Of a DNA stretch of 64,000 nt, positions 1 through 13,000 are shown in pieces. Position 1 is the stretch's first letter. Each line of letters starts with the position of its first letter. The stretch is taken from assembly GCA_034509735.1 (NCBI GenBank), contig JACGWO010000011.1, forward strand, positions 23,048,979-23,112,978, given 5' to 3'. A program made the position numbers and the translations under genes. This DNA is from Sesamum alatum (taxonomy: Eukaryota > Streptophyta > Magnoliopsida > Lamiales > Pedaliaceae). A model generated the notes under the pieces. It saw only the letters and a program-made list of their open reading frames with translations. It had not been told where the DNA came from and searched no databases.

Positions 1-1999
1 CAACAAATCAAAGGAGGCAGTAGGAAGAAAGGAAGAGGACAAGGGCAGTCCTGCTTCGGGCGAGTTGGTTTTACTTTTAGGTGTCTCTTACATTGTTGGG
101 TCTCATGAATATAAGTCCAATTGTTTTGGCTACCAAGATAGTTTATTTGTTTCCATTGTCAAGGGACTTCTTAGGTTCTCTACACTGATGCTGCCGGGAG
201 TCTAACATGAACCTTGTCCTGTTTGTTCCTCCTAACCAGGAAGCATAGTAGCAGCATGCATTAGGTGGATCTGGTGTCCTTTGTGCTTGTATGAATGGAA
301 AACGGCCACCAGAAAACTTCAGTTCATGGACCAGCAGGTGCCAGTTTGCCCATCCCCTATGACTACACCGTATAGGGAGTTACTATCTTTGGAGGTGGAG
401 GAAGTGGCAATTTTGATATAGTATTGGTATGAATCACTGACCTTACAAGGTGGTAACACATTCCACATGCTCTCGGCCCAGTCTGCATTTTGCTATCTGA
501 GGGGGACAACCAACAACTCATCTAGCTTACCAGTTATATGTGTTGGTCTATCCTACAGCTCTCCCAAAGGTACTATGATATGGAATAGGAAATCCTCGGC
601 ATACCAATTTACCTGTAAAGTTCCAGTTTCTCAAGCACTGGCGATGGCTATCTGGTACAATCTTGGGTAAATGATTGAAGTTGTATCTCCAGTAAATCCA
701 TATATCATGGCGTGGGGATAGGCGCAAGCGCAAGTCCACAAGTAGTGATCCCGCTGCATAAGCATACACACAATTTCACTGAAGACTTCATGCCCAAAGA
801 ATTGATCCTACTATTTTCTTCTTTTCCTCTCAATCCTTCGATAATTGTTTTGTCCCCAGGGTAAGGACATGAGTGATCTCTTCTTTCGGAATCTTCTATA
901 TTAATTTGGCATCGTTATTCAACAAATATACACTATAGCAAGCATATGTGTGTGAACTGCATAAGCTAAACGTCTGTCACTACAAAAGCTAATGGATTCT
1001 GTTGTTGGTATAAGCGGGAAATGTTCTCATTAAATCTTCTTCAAGTAAAGTGTATAGGATTGGGGGAAACTTCTTTTTGTTACTCAAAATATACTTCACT
1101 AGATGTAGAATCTTCAATGGTAGCTCGGGAGTCAGGAAGAAGGCAAATACATACAACATGCCTAAGTGCCTTACTTCTGCAATGTTTTTTTCCATGAGAC
1201 GTTAAAGAAGGCACTCTAGTCTCCTTGAAAAGCAAAATGGACATTGTAGCTTGGGAAGAAGGAAAATATACGGGAGGCTCTTCATATCCAGAAATACCTA
1301 AAATACCTTATTTCTGCTTTTTTGTTGCCATGAGATGTTACACAATGCGCTCCATTCTCCTTAAATGCCCAAATGGTCGTCTTTCACTCAACGACTCTGT
1401 AGGTGAATGTCTTTGCTGGTGGATAGAGATAACGTATATAGTCGGTCTCTGCTGAATATGATAAAAACACAGAAGTATGGAAGCCTTTGTTTCAGAGCCA
1501 ATCCTTCCTCCAACTTCTCTGTATTAGGATGGTCTGAAACGTACAAAGTAGGTGGTGTTTTCCCCTCCATTTTTCCTTCCTCCCGAAACAGGAAGGACTA
1601 TGGAGATGTTTGTAACTGTAAACCTGCTGGATCCCTCCCTTCCTTGAATCCGCCTCCAGCATCTCCTAGAAAGGAGATGCCCCAGGTGTCTTTCAGGATG
1701 CTCGTTGTGTTTTTGAAAGAACTCAATAGGATTCGTCTAAATGGTTATACATTTGCACAATATCTTCGGTCATCCAACATCCTCTCTGGCATATGATCTT
1801 CAGTTGAACTGGTTTATATAAAGTAACAGTTACTGCAACAGGACTTGGGTTAAAGAACAACTATATTGGTTAACGGTCTCATTCAAGATTGGTCTCTTAT
1901 TATGGTCTCTTACACTGCAAAAATGATGTAGTGACAAGTGTTTTCCGATTTAGTCATCTCTAGTACATGTCATAACTTTTCTTTTGGAGTTGTTCACAG
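1..1999. other. Unassigned non-coding DNA left of the first TTLL12 exon
   Basis: No exon of the downstream gene or of any other recognised protein was found here. The stretch looks less AT-rich than most of the intergenic DNA further right. Open frames on both strands (such as 1407-1796 on plus) are interrupted in every plausible extension and match no family I know. It could be a long TTLL12 intron, an old degraded transposon, or a gene relic. Two diverged copies of one segment lie at about 1113-1232 and 1241-1368. Confidence 0.5.
1113..1368. repeat. Diverged tandem duplication of about 125 bp
   Basis: Two neighbouring segments, about 1113-1232 and 1241-1368, share ordered blocks: GTAGCTYGGGA, then AGAAGG, CTTAYTTCTGC, CCATGAGAYGTTA and a CTCCTT block near the end. 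The order and spacing match, with small indels. No function is visible. Confidence 0.55.
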
Positions 2000-4900
2000 G
2001 TATGTGATGGATGAACTAGGTTCAGCGTTGCGGCACAGTGATGAAGCCAATTTCAGAGTTTCACCTTTCCTCTACATGCCAGATGGCAAACTAGAGTCAG
2101 CTGTGAGGTTCTCTCCTTGAACCATATCTTGTATTCTCATAAATCTGTATTACACCACTGATAACCCGGTATCTGCCTTCCGGATCATGCTTTTTCGTTT
2201 ATTTGTTAAAGTGGATGAAGACAGAAAATATTAGAGAACTTGGGGTCCCAATCTCATTTGTAAATTCTGCATAACAGTTGTTCACTTGATTGAATTTTTT
2301 CAGTTACTCAATTCTTTGGCCTACGAAGAATGTCCAAAGAGGTGATGAGTGCACCCGAGATTACCTGTTTGGCATTGGGGAGGACAGACAACGATCTGCT
2401 AGGCTTACTGCCTGGTTCCACACCCCTCAAAATTATTTTATTAGAGTATGTCTTTCGGATTGCTTTTTTTGGTCTGGCCAGTCCATGATTAGTACTGTTT
2501 GTTTAAAACTTTCTTATGCTCTCTCAGGAGTATGAAAAATACAGCATGAAGTTGCAATCAAAAAAGTTTTCTCCACCACCTGTGATGCCATCTGTTACCA
2601 ATAGCTTGCTCCACAATGATGGAAGTGTGTTGCATGTTTACACTGATATGCCGCCAGTGGAGGAGTTTTTGACCCGCCCGGAATTTGTAATTAGTATGTG
2701 ACCAGGCTGGTGGCCACCAGGATTTTATTTGGCTTCTGATTATGATATGCTATTTCTCTCCATGTCAGATTTTATATGCAGTGTGTTTATATTCTGGGTA
2801 TTCAAGCACATGCGATTGTTTGAGCTACTGTTTTAATGCTATACTAGAGTATTAACTGTCAGACATGAGGCTTTAGATATTTTGTGCATTAGCTGTCCCA
2901 CTTTTAAGTCCCTTAGGGCAAGAACTTGACATGTGCAGCTTGGTCGTTGCTGTTTAGGTTGTGAACAAGCTTCCAATGCGCATTGACTCACTTTTGGTAA
3001 CTATTCTCTTTCAATTGCTCCATATGCAGCAACTGAACCAAAGAATGCAGATATATTATGGACCAGTGTGCAAGTGGATGAGGAGATGAAGAAAGCAGTG
3101 GGACTGAATGATCAGCAATACATAAATCAATTTCCTTTTGAGGCTTGCCTTGTGATGAAACATCATTTAGCTGAAACTGTTCAGAAGGTTTTGTTTATTT
3201 GCTAATGTAATGCATAACTCTATAAGGTGCCAACTTCAATATGTATTCTTATCAACAACCCATGTTTCTGGATTCGTCCCCCTTTTGTAACAGGCCCATG
3301 GTGCTCCCAAGTGGCTCCAGCCAACCTACAATCTTGAAACACATCTCACTCAACTTATAGGAGACTATTACACACGTGAAAGGGATGGAGTTGACAACTT
3401 GTGGATCTTAAAACCATGGAACATGGCGAGAACTATTGATACCACTGTTACTCAAAGTTTATCAGCAATCATCCGTCTCATGGAGACTGGTCCAAAGATA
3501 TGTCAGAAGTATATTGAACACCCTGCATTATTTAGAGGGAGAAAGTTTGATCTCCGTTACATTGTTTTAGTTCGCAGCATGAGCCCATTAGAGATATTCC
3601 TTGCAGATATTTTCTGGGTATGCATTATGTATAACTGTACTACTTCTTCTACGGCATTGCTATGAATGTGGTGTATAACCTTGTGGCAGGTCTCTATTTC
3701 AGAAATGGTTCTCTTTTTTTTTTAACCCATAGATGTTGAAATTTCTTCATGTTTGTTTTTCAGGTTAGATTGGCAAACAACAGTTACTCTTTGGAGAAGC
3801 ACAGTTTTTTTGAATATGAGACACATTTCACAGTTATGGTAAGTTGCATCACTTAATTACTTTGTGGGGTTCAATTTTGAGGTGCAAACCACAACTAGAT
3901 TAGATTAGAACTAACTAGAGCTCAACAAGCTTGCTTTATATAGCTCGAGCTTGCGCTTTTGGCCAAAATATATATTAAAACCAACTCTTTGGACTCTTGT
4001 TACAACCCTGTGTAAGTTCAATAGTGTATCTGCAAACTCAGCTCTAAGTTTTATGTCACCTAGTATGTAAAGGGGATCGGAATCCGGAAAAAGAACCCTA
4101 GTCAATTACTACTTGCTTTCACATAGAAGCTCCGTCTCTTCATTGGTGCAGTCATGGTTATGATTTTTCCACATCTTCAGAATTACAGGGGAAGATTGAA
4201 TCACATGCACACATCAGAGTTTGTTAAGGATTTTGAGCAAGAACATCAGGGTACTGATTGCTTCCTATTTCCACATGTTCCACTGCCTTGGAAGGCTACT
4301 ATTTGTTGGTTGTTTTCTTAACTCATAAGATGCACATGCTTATTATTGCAGTTCAATGGATGGATATCCATCTGAGAATTAAACAGATGATCAGATCTGT
4401 TTTTGAGTCAGCTGCCACCGTGCATCCGGAAATGCATAGTCCAATGTCTAGAGCCATGTATGGCGTTGATGTCATGCTTGACAGCCATTATGAGCCTAAA
4501 TTATTGGAGGTATGAGAAACCTTTTCTGTGTTACTTCTGGAAACAAGATTCTCAGTGATATATATTGATTAAAAGGGCAAACTTCAGACAATCTGATAGT
4601 CGAACTAGGACCGCATGCATCATATATGGATGTGCATACTAATGTTGGGCAAATTACATCTACCTCCCCTGAGGTTTGGCATAATTACAAATACCCCCTC
4701 GTTGTTTGAAAAATTACAAATACCCCCCTGAAGTTTGTAATTTTTAACCAAAGGCTCGAAATTGACCATTTTGCCCTTGAATTTTTTATTAAAATTGTAG
4801 AAAAATCGTCCGAGGCAAATTGCATTATTGTTTCTCTCTGTAAAAAAATTTAAGAAACCTCTCCTTGCACATTATAGTAAAAAAAAATTCAAAAATTAAA

Positions 4901-5745
4901 TAAAAATAATTTAGTGCATAAGGGCATTTTGGTTAGTTATCCATAAAATTGATGGAAATGGATTATTTGTTAGACAGTACAAACCTCAGAAGGGTATTTG
5001 TAATTTTTTCAAACAACGAGGGGGTATTTGTAATTATGTCAAACTTCAGGGGAGGTAGATGTAATTTGCCCTACTAATGTTTAGACAGGCGCATCTGCTT
5101 CATATTTTTGCATAGGGGATGGTGATACAGGCAGTTCTGTGTATTTTACTGTTGAATTTTGTTCCGAAGCATGATCTTGAAACCAACCTCCAAAAATTCT
5201 AAAGTGCATGTTGTTGGTCTCGGGCATGAAGGAAGGGCTCAGTTATATACTAAGCATATCCAAGCACGGGGTTAAATCATGCATTAACTTGGATCAATTG
5301 TCAAATAATGAAGCCTCCAAATCCATCTTCATTTGCTTTAGCTAACAGGTCTGTAGAAGAACTCTCTTCCTTAGTTCTGTGGATGAACAACTTAACATCT
5401 CTTTCCGACCAACAATATCCTTACATTTCCTGCTTCTATTTATTAGTTATTAATCATATTCCCTGTCGGTTTTATCTCAGTCTTCGGATCCATTCCATCA
5501 ATGATCTGCGGAACTGCTTTTCGTTTTGTGTATATGTGTGTTGGATACTCGTGCAACTCTTCGCATATTTATAAGTGTTTTCTGTTTCTTTGTAGATAAC
5601 ATATTGCCCCGACTGTACTCGTGCATGCAAATATGATACTGAGGCCGTTACCGGGGGAGGCGGCGTTGTCAAAGGAAGTGACTTTTACAACTATGTATTT
5701 GGATGTCTCTTCTTAAATGAGACCACTCATGTATCCCCATTGTAA
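2000..5745 (+). CDS. TTLL12: Tubulin-tyrosine ligase-like protein 12 (TTLL12), 5'-partial, nine exons
   Basis: This is the C-terminal 450 residues of a TTLL12-type ATP-grasp protein, a family related to the ligases that add amino acids to tubulin tails. Exons with matching phases are 2000-2107, 2304-2445, 2528-2693, 3030-3187, 3294-3617, 3764-3838, 4181-4250, 4352-4509 and 5596-5745, ending in TAA. The first exon starts in mid-codon, so upstream exons are missing from the window. Recognisable blocks are YVMDELGSALRH and SYSILWPT early on, CTRDYLFGIGED, then the TTL core with WILKPWNMART (ATP-contacting Lys), FDLRYIVLVRS, GVDVMLD and LLEITYCPDC near the end. In tubulin tyrosine ligase the last motif is E-x-N, and both residues bind Mg-ATP; here it reads E-x-T, which may weaken or remove catalysis. 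The last intron (4510-5595) carries a 425 bp MITE. The family call is firm; the activity is not established. Confidence 0.93.
4647..5071. mobile_element. Foldback MITE (family A, copy 1), Mutator-like, in the last TTLL12 intron
   Basis: The element starts GGGCAAATTACATCTACC and ends with the inverted complement GATGTAATTTGCCC. The inverted arms run for more than 100 bp. It is flanked by a perfect 10 bp direct repeat, TACTAATGTT, at 4637-4646 and 5072-5081. A 9-11 bp target duplication is typical of Mutator-like elements. There is no coding capacity. Confidence 0.9.
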
Positions 5746-7078
5746 TCGACCGTTAAGAAGGTTGTTTGTGATGATTTTGCATGCATGAACTAAAGAAGAT
5801 AATGTTCAGTGACATACTTCTGTTTGTCTTTGCTTGGGTTGCGTATGCTTATGCACGATCACGAAAATTTTTTATCCATATTAAGTCTGATCGAACCAAA
5901 CTGATCACATAATATGTGTATTATACTGATTGGTCACTTTTTTCGAATTACAAAATAATTACATGACAATTGTATTATACTTATTATATAATTAATTCAA
6001 GATTGGCCCAACCTGTCCATTTCTATATTTCAGGTGTCATTTGAGCTCGTCATCTCTCTGTTGTCTGGACTTCATTTGTTGTCAATCATTAAGCAACTTA
6101 CAGACAGAATGACTGAACGGGAAAAATTACTATAAGTCGTAGTCGTGTGGTTATATTTCTTATTTTTAATTCTTATTTTTATTTAAAAATACGAAAATGT
6201 TGGTTATTATGTATTTTCAAAATAGCATATATATACTTGCGCATCTCAGTCTTTTCCTTATTAACATATACATACATGTAATAACATATCAAATTACCAA
6301 TAGCACTTTTAATAATATAGCGAACTGTTAACAAACAGTGAAATAATTAAAAATAGTTGTGATACCATTAAAAGTAAAAGATCAATTAATATAAATATAC
6401 CTTCATTTCTATTATATAGAAACATCCCAACACTTAAAAAATTTAAAAATCGATAAAAACAGAAACCAAACATCTCATATAGTGTCAAGTTGGAGAGCAA
6501 TACAAAAAACTTCCAACTCGAGCAAATCAGTGAAGAGTTCTGCCGTCTTAGCACATTCCTTCATTGCTGTCTCTTCTTTCTTTTCGTCTTTGTTAAATAT
6601 GTATTTCTTGTAGGTAGAGTTCACTCACAAGCATCAAGAACACTTTCCCACATAATTCTTTTATAAAATGATGCAATGTCCGGGAATCAATTATCATTTT
6701 TAAAAATATATTGTTAATTTTCAATGTGGTCTAAGAACGCTAAGAATCTAATACGACAAACCTCCCACTCTTAACTTCGCTACAACAAATTAGGAGTGGC
6801 CGAACGCCATCCTTATACGTAGTATAATGCCATCCTGCTCGCCACGTCCGCATTTAGACAAATCGATTTAGTATCAAAAGCAGCTATCAAGGACTTGAAG
6901 GGCAAGTTTCAGCTCAATTCCTGTACAATTTCTTTTCACCAACTCTTTCCATAATAATTATCCATCTTCACCTACATTCTTCTATAGCAGGAAAATATAC
7001 AAAGAATGGAAATCCAGAATCAAGTGAATGCACCTCAAAGCCGAAGAAACAAGATGCAAACTTGCTAGTGAGGGGAAA
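5746..7078. other. Convergent intergenic region between TTLL12 and FIP1-like
   Basis: This holds the 3' flanks of two genes that face each other. Apart from one family F repeat near 5880-6015, it is AT-rich sequence with no gene that I can support. No clear polyadenylation signal decides either 3' end. Confidence 0.6.
5880..6015. repeat. Family F inverted-repeat element (copy 1, diverged)
   Basis: It contains the family's recognisable words: TCTGATCGAACCAAACTGATC, then TGTATTATAC, TTGGTCAC, a second TGTATTATAC and a terminal ATTAATTCAAGATTGG. Related copies lie at about 32095, 46160, 51085 and 51605. Boundaries are approximate. Confidence 0.5.
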
Positions 7079-10000
7079 TTACTGGTCCAGCTGCAGCGTG
7101 GGATCGACTTGTTCTTGTGTTGTTTGAGACTTTAATGTTGTAATTTTCTTCTGAAGTTCCAAATTTGAAAGGCGTTCAGCCTCCAAGGCGCGCTCCAGCT
7201 TTAATCCGGCAAAATTAGTTAGTATAATCACGAGGAGAGATGTATTTTCCAGAAACTGAATCAAGAAAATGTTGTAAACTACCTTGGCTGCTGTGGTACT
7301 CCACTCGCCTAATATAGCTCTAAGCCTTTCGTTCTCCTCAACATACTGTTCCATCATTGGCAATCATGACTTAAGAACTTGTATATATACATTGTGAAGC
7401 AACGTGACTAACTACACGAAACCTGGGCCAGCTGTTTAGCTATTTACTCTTGGCCAATGAAAAGTAGACTCTTTGCCTTGAGGCATCTATATGGGGGCAG
7501 CTAAACCTGAAGCTAATATGATTCTTAAAATAGATGGAGACAAGATTAAGGTATGTTCTAGTATCAATCTGACCCTTAACATAGATGGTTACAAGATTAT
7601 GGTATGTTCTAGTAAGATGCACCTTTACAAGCCTTGTACCTTACCTTTCTGCTTTCACCTCAGGTTTAGCTTATGGATATCAAGTAATCAGCCAAATTTA
7701 CCTGATTATTAGTGCTGCGAACTCGTTGAATTTCTGAGTCCTTCTCAGCAATCAAAGATCGTGCAAGCCTTAGTTCAGACTGCAATTGATTCATCTGCAA
7801 TATGAAAACTTTTCAGCATCTTTGGAGAAACTGAAGGCCAGAACTCCGAAAAGTTGAGACTCATCAGATGACCTGAGAGTCTAAAACAACATGATATGAG
7901 CACAATACATCAAGTTTGAGTCTTGAGTCACACCTCAGATCATTTAATACCCATAGTTTAAGTGCTCAAGAACACTAATGCAAAGAGAATAAAACTAAGT
8001 TTTACAAAACTACAATCTACACATAGGACAATGAAGGTCAAAGAACTTTACATTCTTTCCATAAGTTCTGTTGCCCACCAAATTAGAACAGTGAATTCCT
8101 AAAGTCTATTACCAAAACAAGTAGTTGATAACACCCAGACTTGCATCTTAGTAGCAGCACGAGACATGTCATCTATTTAAATTTCATTCAAGAAAATATA
8201 GCGTCATTCTTAAATAGTAGGTCTACCTGAATGGTAGACACTCTTTCTGAAGATATAAATGCAAGAACTAAGTTCTTCAACCTCCATCAACAGAAGACTG
8301 AATTGATCATGATACTTTGAATTGGCAGCCTAGAAAAATCAAATCAGGCTTATCCATGGGAATTTTTCTACACACAACAAATAGTCTTAAAATCTTAATA
8401 ACCTGTTGGTTTTATGGGAACAACTTAGAAACACATGACAACAAGCAATTGCCAAGACTTCCTTAAAAATCATTTCAGAAGGCCCACAAACAGATTAGCT
8501 TACTTTATGAGTGACATAAATAACAATCCAATATTTGCACATATTTGCCATCAAGACAGACGCAGGCTAAACATATAACATACAAGCATTAGAAAAAGGT
8601 GAAACAACATAGCACAAAATAGTTCAAAAGTTGAAAACCCTTGCATGTATTAGTCAAAGAAAACAACACTTTGAATTTAAACACCACCTGACAGGAATAA
8701 GAGAGCAGGTATTACCTCTGCTGAAAGTGTGCGTAATTCTTGGTCACGAGCTGCTAATAAATGTGCAAGATCAACCTAAAAGATCAAACAAATCTACTGT
8801 CATTTATTTTTCAAATCTGTGTCAAAGCCCACGGCCCAAAGGACACAAAACAGAGAATGATGGCATAAACAAAAACAGCATCAGTAATGTTTTGCATAAC
8901 ATCAATATCTTCTTGATACACAAAAGCATCATCAGTAAAACAGCAATGAGGGAAACGGATGCTCGTGTATCTATCCTGTCAATGGCTCAGAGTCCAGTCA
9001 CCAACAATCTTGAGATCTCAAGTTATAAAATATTAAAACAGAGGGCTATCCAACAATTTAACAAACATCACTATTCCCAACGATGCAGAAAGACAAATCA
9101 GTCGACCAGCTATCAAAAATCTTGAAGCAATTAGTCTCATTTACACAGCCCATTTACAATTTTATTATAATTAAAAAAAAAGTTATAGGTGTACCGCTTA
9201 TGCGGTACACTTTATAAAAATGTGGCTGGTGTAGATCTATTCATATACTCACGTGATTAATCTTTAATTTCTTATCAGATCTCCCTAATATATTCCATAT
9301 ACTTAGAAAGCCCAGCATTCGTCAAATTCTATTCTCTTATATACCATAAAGCGCAAAAGCACATAACAGAATCAACATTCTCTTCATTCAGCCCAGAAGG
9401 TACAAAGAACCTGCCGCACACAATTATATTTATCAAGGAGGATGATTACCTGAGGTGTGCTCCCATCATCAGTTCTTTCATATTTGCTTAAGCTTTCCTG
9501 CAATCTAAGAATCTACAAGGAAAGCACAAGGATCAAAGTCATACAAAGAATGTCCAAATTACTTTATTTGCTACTATGTGCTACACATCATCCATCCAAG
9601 CACCCAATCAAGATTGGATAAAAATATGATGCACTTGGCCATTAGGGACTTGCATGAAGTCTTAATCAAGCAAACAAAACGCTACATCCTACACAAAATG
9701 AACTACCAAAACTTGCATGAACCACCAGTTACCTCCTCACTGAGAAAATGGAGGTTTTCTCTCTGATATTGCAATAAGGCCATCTGTTGATCAGACAGCC
9801 GCCCACCATCATGGTACCTGGTAGAAAGGAAAAATGTCAGTACATCTACATAAAAGAATCACTATAAGAGTTCACCTACAAAGTGCTATGATTACTAATC
9901 AGGATATCAGTAATTCCACTTTGACAGAAAACCAATTTTTGCTGACAAATGGTAGTGACTTAGAAAGGATGTAAATCTCTTACTGCAGTTGAAGAACCTA

Positions 10001-13000
10001 AGACTAGAAAAACGATTTCTTTCTGGACAAGTATGCCATAAACTTCTGGTACTTTGAAACATGATGCAATAAAATGAGCTTGTAACATTCCTCTATCACG
10101 TGAGAAGAGAAAATAACACTGAGCTTTGATTCTAAACCAGTATCAGTGATATGAAAATTATGAGAAGTTACTACCTTAATCCTTCTAACGAACTTGACTG
10201 TTGCAGTGGAGAGTACAGCGAGTTCAAAACATCAGGCTGTGAATCCAATGAATTGTACTGGTGTACATAACCTGCAGCGCAAAGTTCTTTTCAGATTTCC
10301 ATAATCCATATTCATAGTCTCTCAAGTAACAAACTCAAACGTTATTAATCATCAAATAATAGATTCAGAAGCTACAGTCTAAAAAAATGCAAGCTATCAC
10401 TACATTATTATGTTAGAATATTCTAATTCTTGCAGAAGTGGCTATTCTCAAACGTGAATGCTTGACCAAGATTACTCACATTGACATACTATGATGGGTA
10501 AACTTCTATGCAAATTACGCAAACAACAATATAAATTTTATTCACAAAGACTAAAAGAGGCAAGGAATGGTATCAACTTAGACTTTTCAGAAGTATTCTC
10601 ATTTCTTAAATACTTTATAAGATAACACAGTATTCGGTTCCACAACATAATTTGACAACAAAACTCACCGATATAGACACTCATAAAAAAACCAGCACAT
10701 ATTGCTTCAACCAGCATAATGATTCTGCAGAAATTGACAAGCAACCACAAAGTCATGAGATCACAATCACCTTAGGGAATGATCAAATAGTAGCTTCAAA
10801 CATCAGATGGAGACTAAACTAATTTTTCAATGATATCCTTAAACAAATTTGGGATCAAATGATGCAGAAAGCTCAACAAATTTAAGCTATGTCATTTGTT
10901 GGCTTATTAATCATGATAGACTAGACAAGTATTACTCGTAGTGAATCAAATTCAGTTGCAGTGACCAAGAAAGCTGAAAATAGTGCTGAAGCAATTCATG
11001 TAAGGATATGAGCCAAAAGTAATTCGACTTTGCATACTCCAAACACTTTATCCACTTCTTTGGAGCCTAAGCTCAACTACCATTTGCATTGCAGAAACAT
11101 GACATAAATGATGTGACATTTGCTCCAAGTCTTATGCAAGCATATTGAAGAATGTTTTTTTTACAGTGTTTCCTCATCTAAAAGATGGCAGACTCCACAT
11201 GGTCGAAATCCAGAAACTCCGCAGAATTCCAAAGCAAAGTTGGGTTATTTTTGACAGTTAAGACTGACCAAACACTATCAGTTTCCACACATTTGAATAT
11301 GCAACTTTACTGAAAGCTTATCCATCTACCTTCTAATAAAAAAATGACTCTAGTATATTATAGTGGTAGAGAGCAAAAAACTATTTTAACTGAACTAACA
11401 AAGCACTTCTTAGGATATATAGAATCTCTTCAGGGCCTAGAATGGTGAGAAACTCCCTAGATCCAGATCACTAGAAGTCTAGAACAAACATATTTCATGT
11501 AACCTCATGCAAATTGTTCCACCGTATATACAAGTCAAGCATGGATGTTACTATGTTGACCTGAGCATCATAGCAATTGATAGAATACTGATATCGGGTT
11601 TCCACGACATGACAAGCAGCATCGCAGCGGTTCCTGCATTAAAGTAGTTCAGACAATCCTAGTTTGATGAAGTTCTTATATTTCTCTTAGTCTGTAGATA
11701 GTATAATAAGCATGGAAACCATAAAGCTAGCAAGAGATGCATGGAGCTTTAAAACCATAGATATGGAGCAATATTAGATACTAAACATTAGCATAATGTT
11801 GGATGCATGAAGCTGTAGCCAAAAATACGGAAGAGAACAATACAGAAATTTAATGGAATGTATCAACTCTATTTCCTGTGATAAAACAATTATCATGAAT
11901 AGTACAGTAATATAGAGCATAGTCAACACTCAAGATATTTTCCATTTTAGGCTCGGGACAAATATAATGGACTAACGACAAATTTCTGGAGGATATAGGA
12001 TATTTCATGTTAGGAGCAGAGCTACTAAGTTTCTCAAATTCAGTGCTTCACCATAGTGCAGCTAAAAGATCAATAGACCCCCTTGAGACACATACAAGTT
12101 AATGAAAACTTTAACAAAGAAATATAACGTAAAAGCAGATTAACTTAGTCCAACGTACATTATACTAGTAGTATAATACGAGAAGGCCTCATACAGAAAC
12201 AAAAGGCACTTGGTGACCTATCTCATCTTGAGCACATAGCATTACTCATTTGAAATACTCCTTGGAAAAACAGAAAGTAATTTCATAACAAAATCTCAAC
12301 ATCTTGTATGGCGTATTCATAGAAAGGAATGACCAAATTAGCAGTCAACGAAAGTTTAGATCATGTAAGCTCTCCTATAAAAAATAATGTTTGGGAATGG
12401 GAAAACTAATTACAAGTGATATTCTCTATAGTTGTCTAAGTAATCTAGTGTAAAGATTTACCATGAACTTGATTTGCATAACATTTTCTCTCCAAAAGAT
12501 ACATGCTTCAAAGTGTGAAACAGAAACTTAAGACTTAATGGACAATTTTCTGCTTTTCAAAAAATTTCTCCAGGTGAGAAAGGAAACCATAAATTTCCTA
12601 CAAATGTCACCACCTCCCATTCAATCTTAATTTATAAACAAGTATTTATGATGATACCATAAAAAAGTGATTCCTAAGTCGCAACATTTGATGACTAAAT
12701 TCATCACTGAGAACAATTACCATTATACATTGAGAGTTTCTATGTTCAACACATCTTGAGTTCTTAGGGCCTGTCTCAAAGCACTTTCAAAATTTTGATT
12801 TCATTTCTGCCCTTCTCTATGTTTTGAAGAGGGGATTAGAAATATCTAATTCTGTGATAGGTCCTTGTTTGGCAATTATATCTGCAAAATAGATAATGAG
12901 TAATGAAGTGCAATTGCTCACAGTTTATGACACAACAACAGCGATGAAGCCGCTTGGAGCAATGACTAAGGAAGGAGAAAACTGTAAGTAGAAAAGAAAA

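Noticed and set aside
989..1195. Minus-strand frame with an LRR-like PLKILHLVKYI phrase
   Set aside because: A single weak leucine pattern with no repeat register or NB domain nearby is not enough to call a resistance-gene relic.
1407..1796. Plus-strand open frame of 129 codons
   Set aside because: No recognised domain and no continuation across plausible splice sites. A pseudogene or transposon relic is possible but unsupported.
8631..9125. Plus-strand open frame of 164 codons
   Set aside because: It lies antisense across FIP1-like exon 12 and introns, has low-complexity composition and matches no family.
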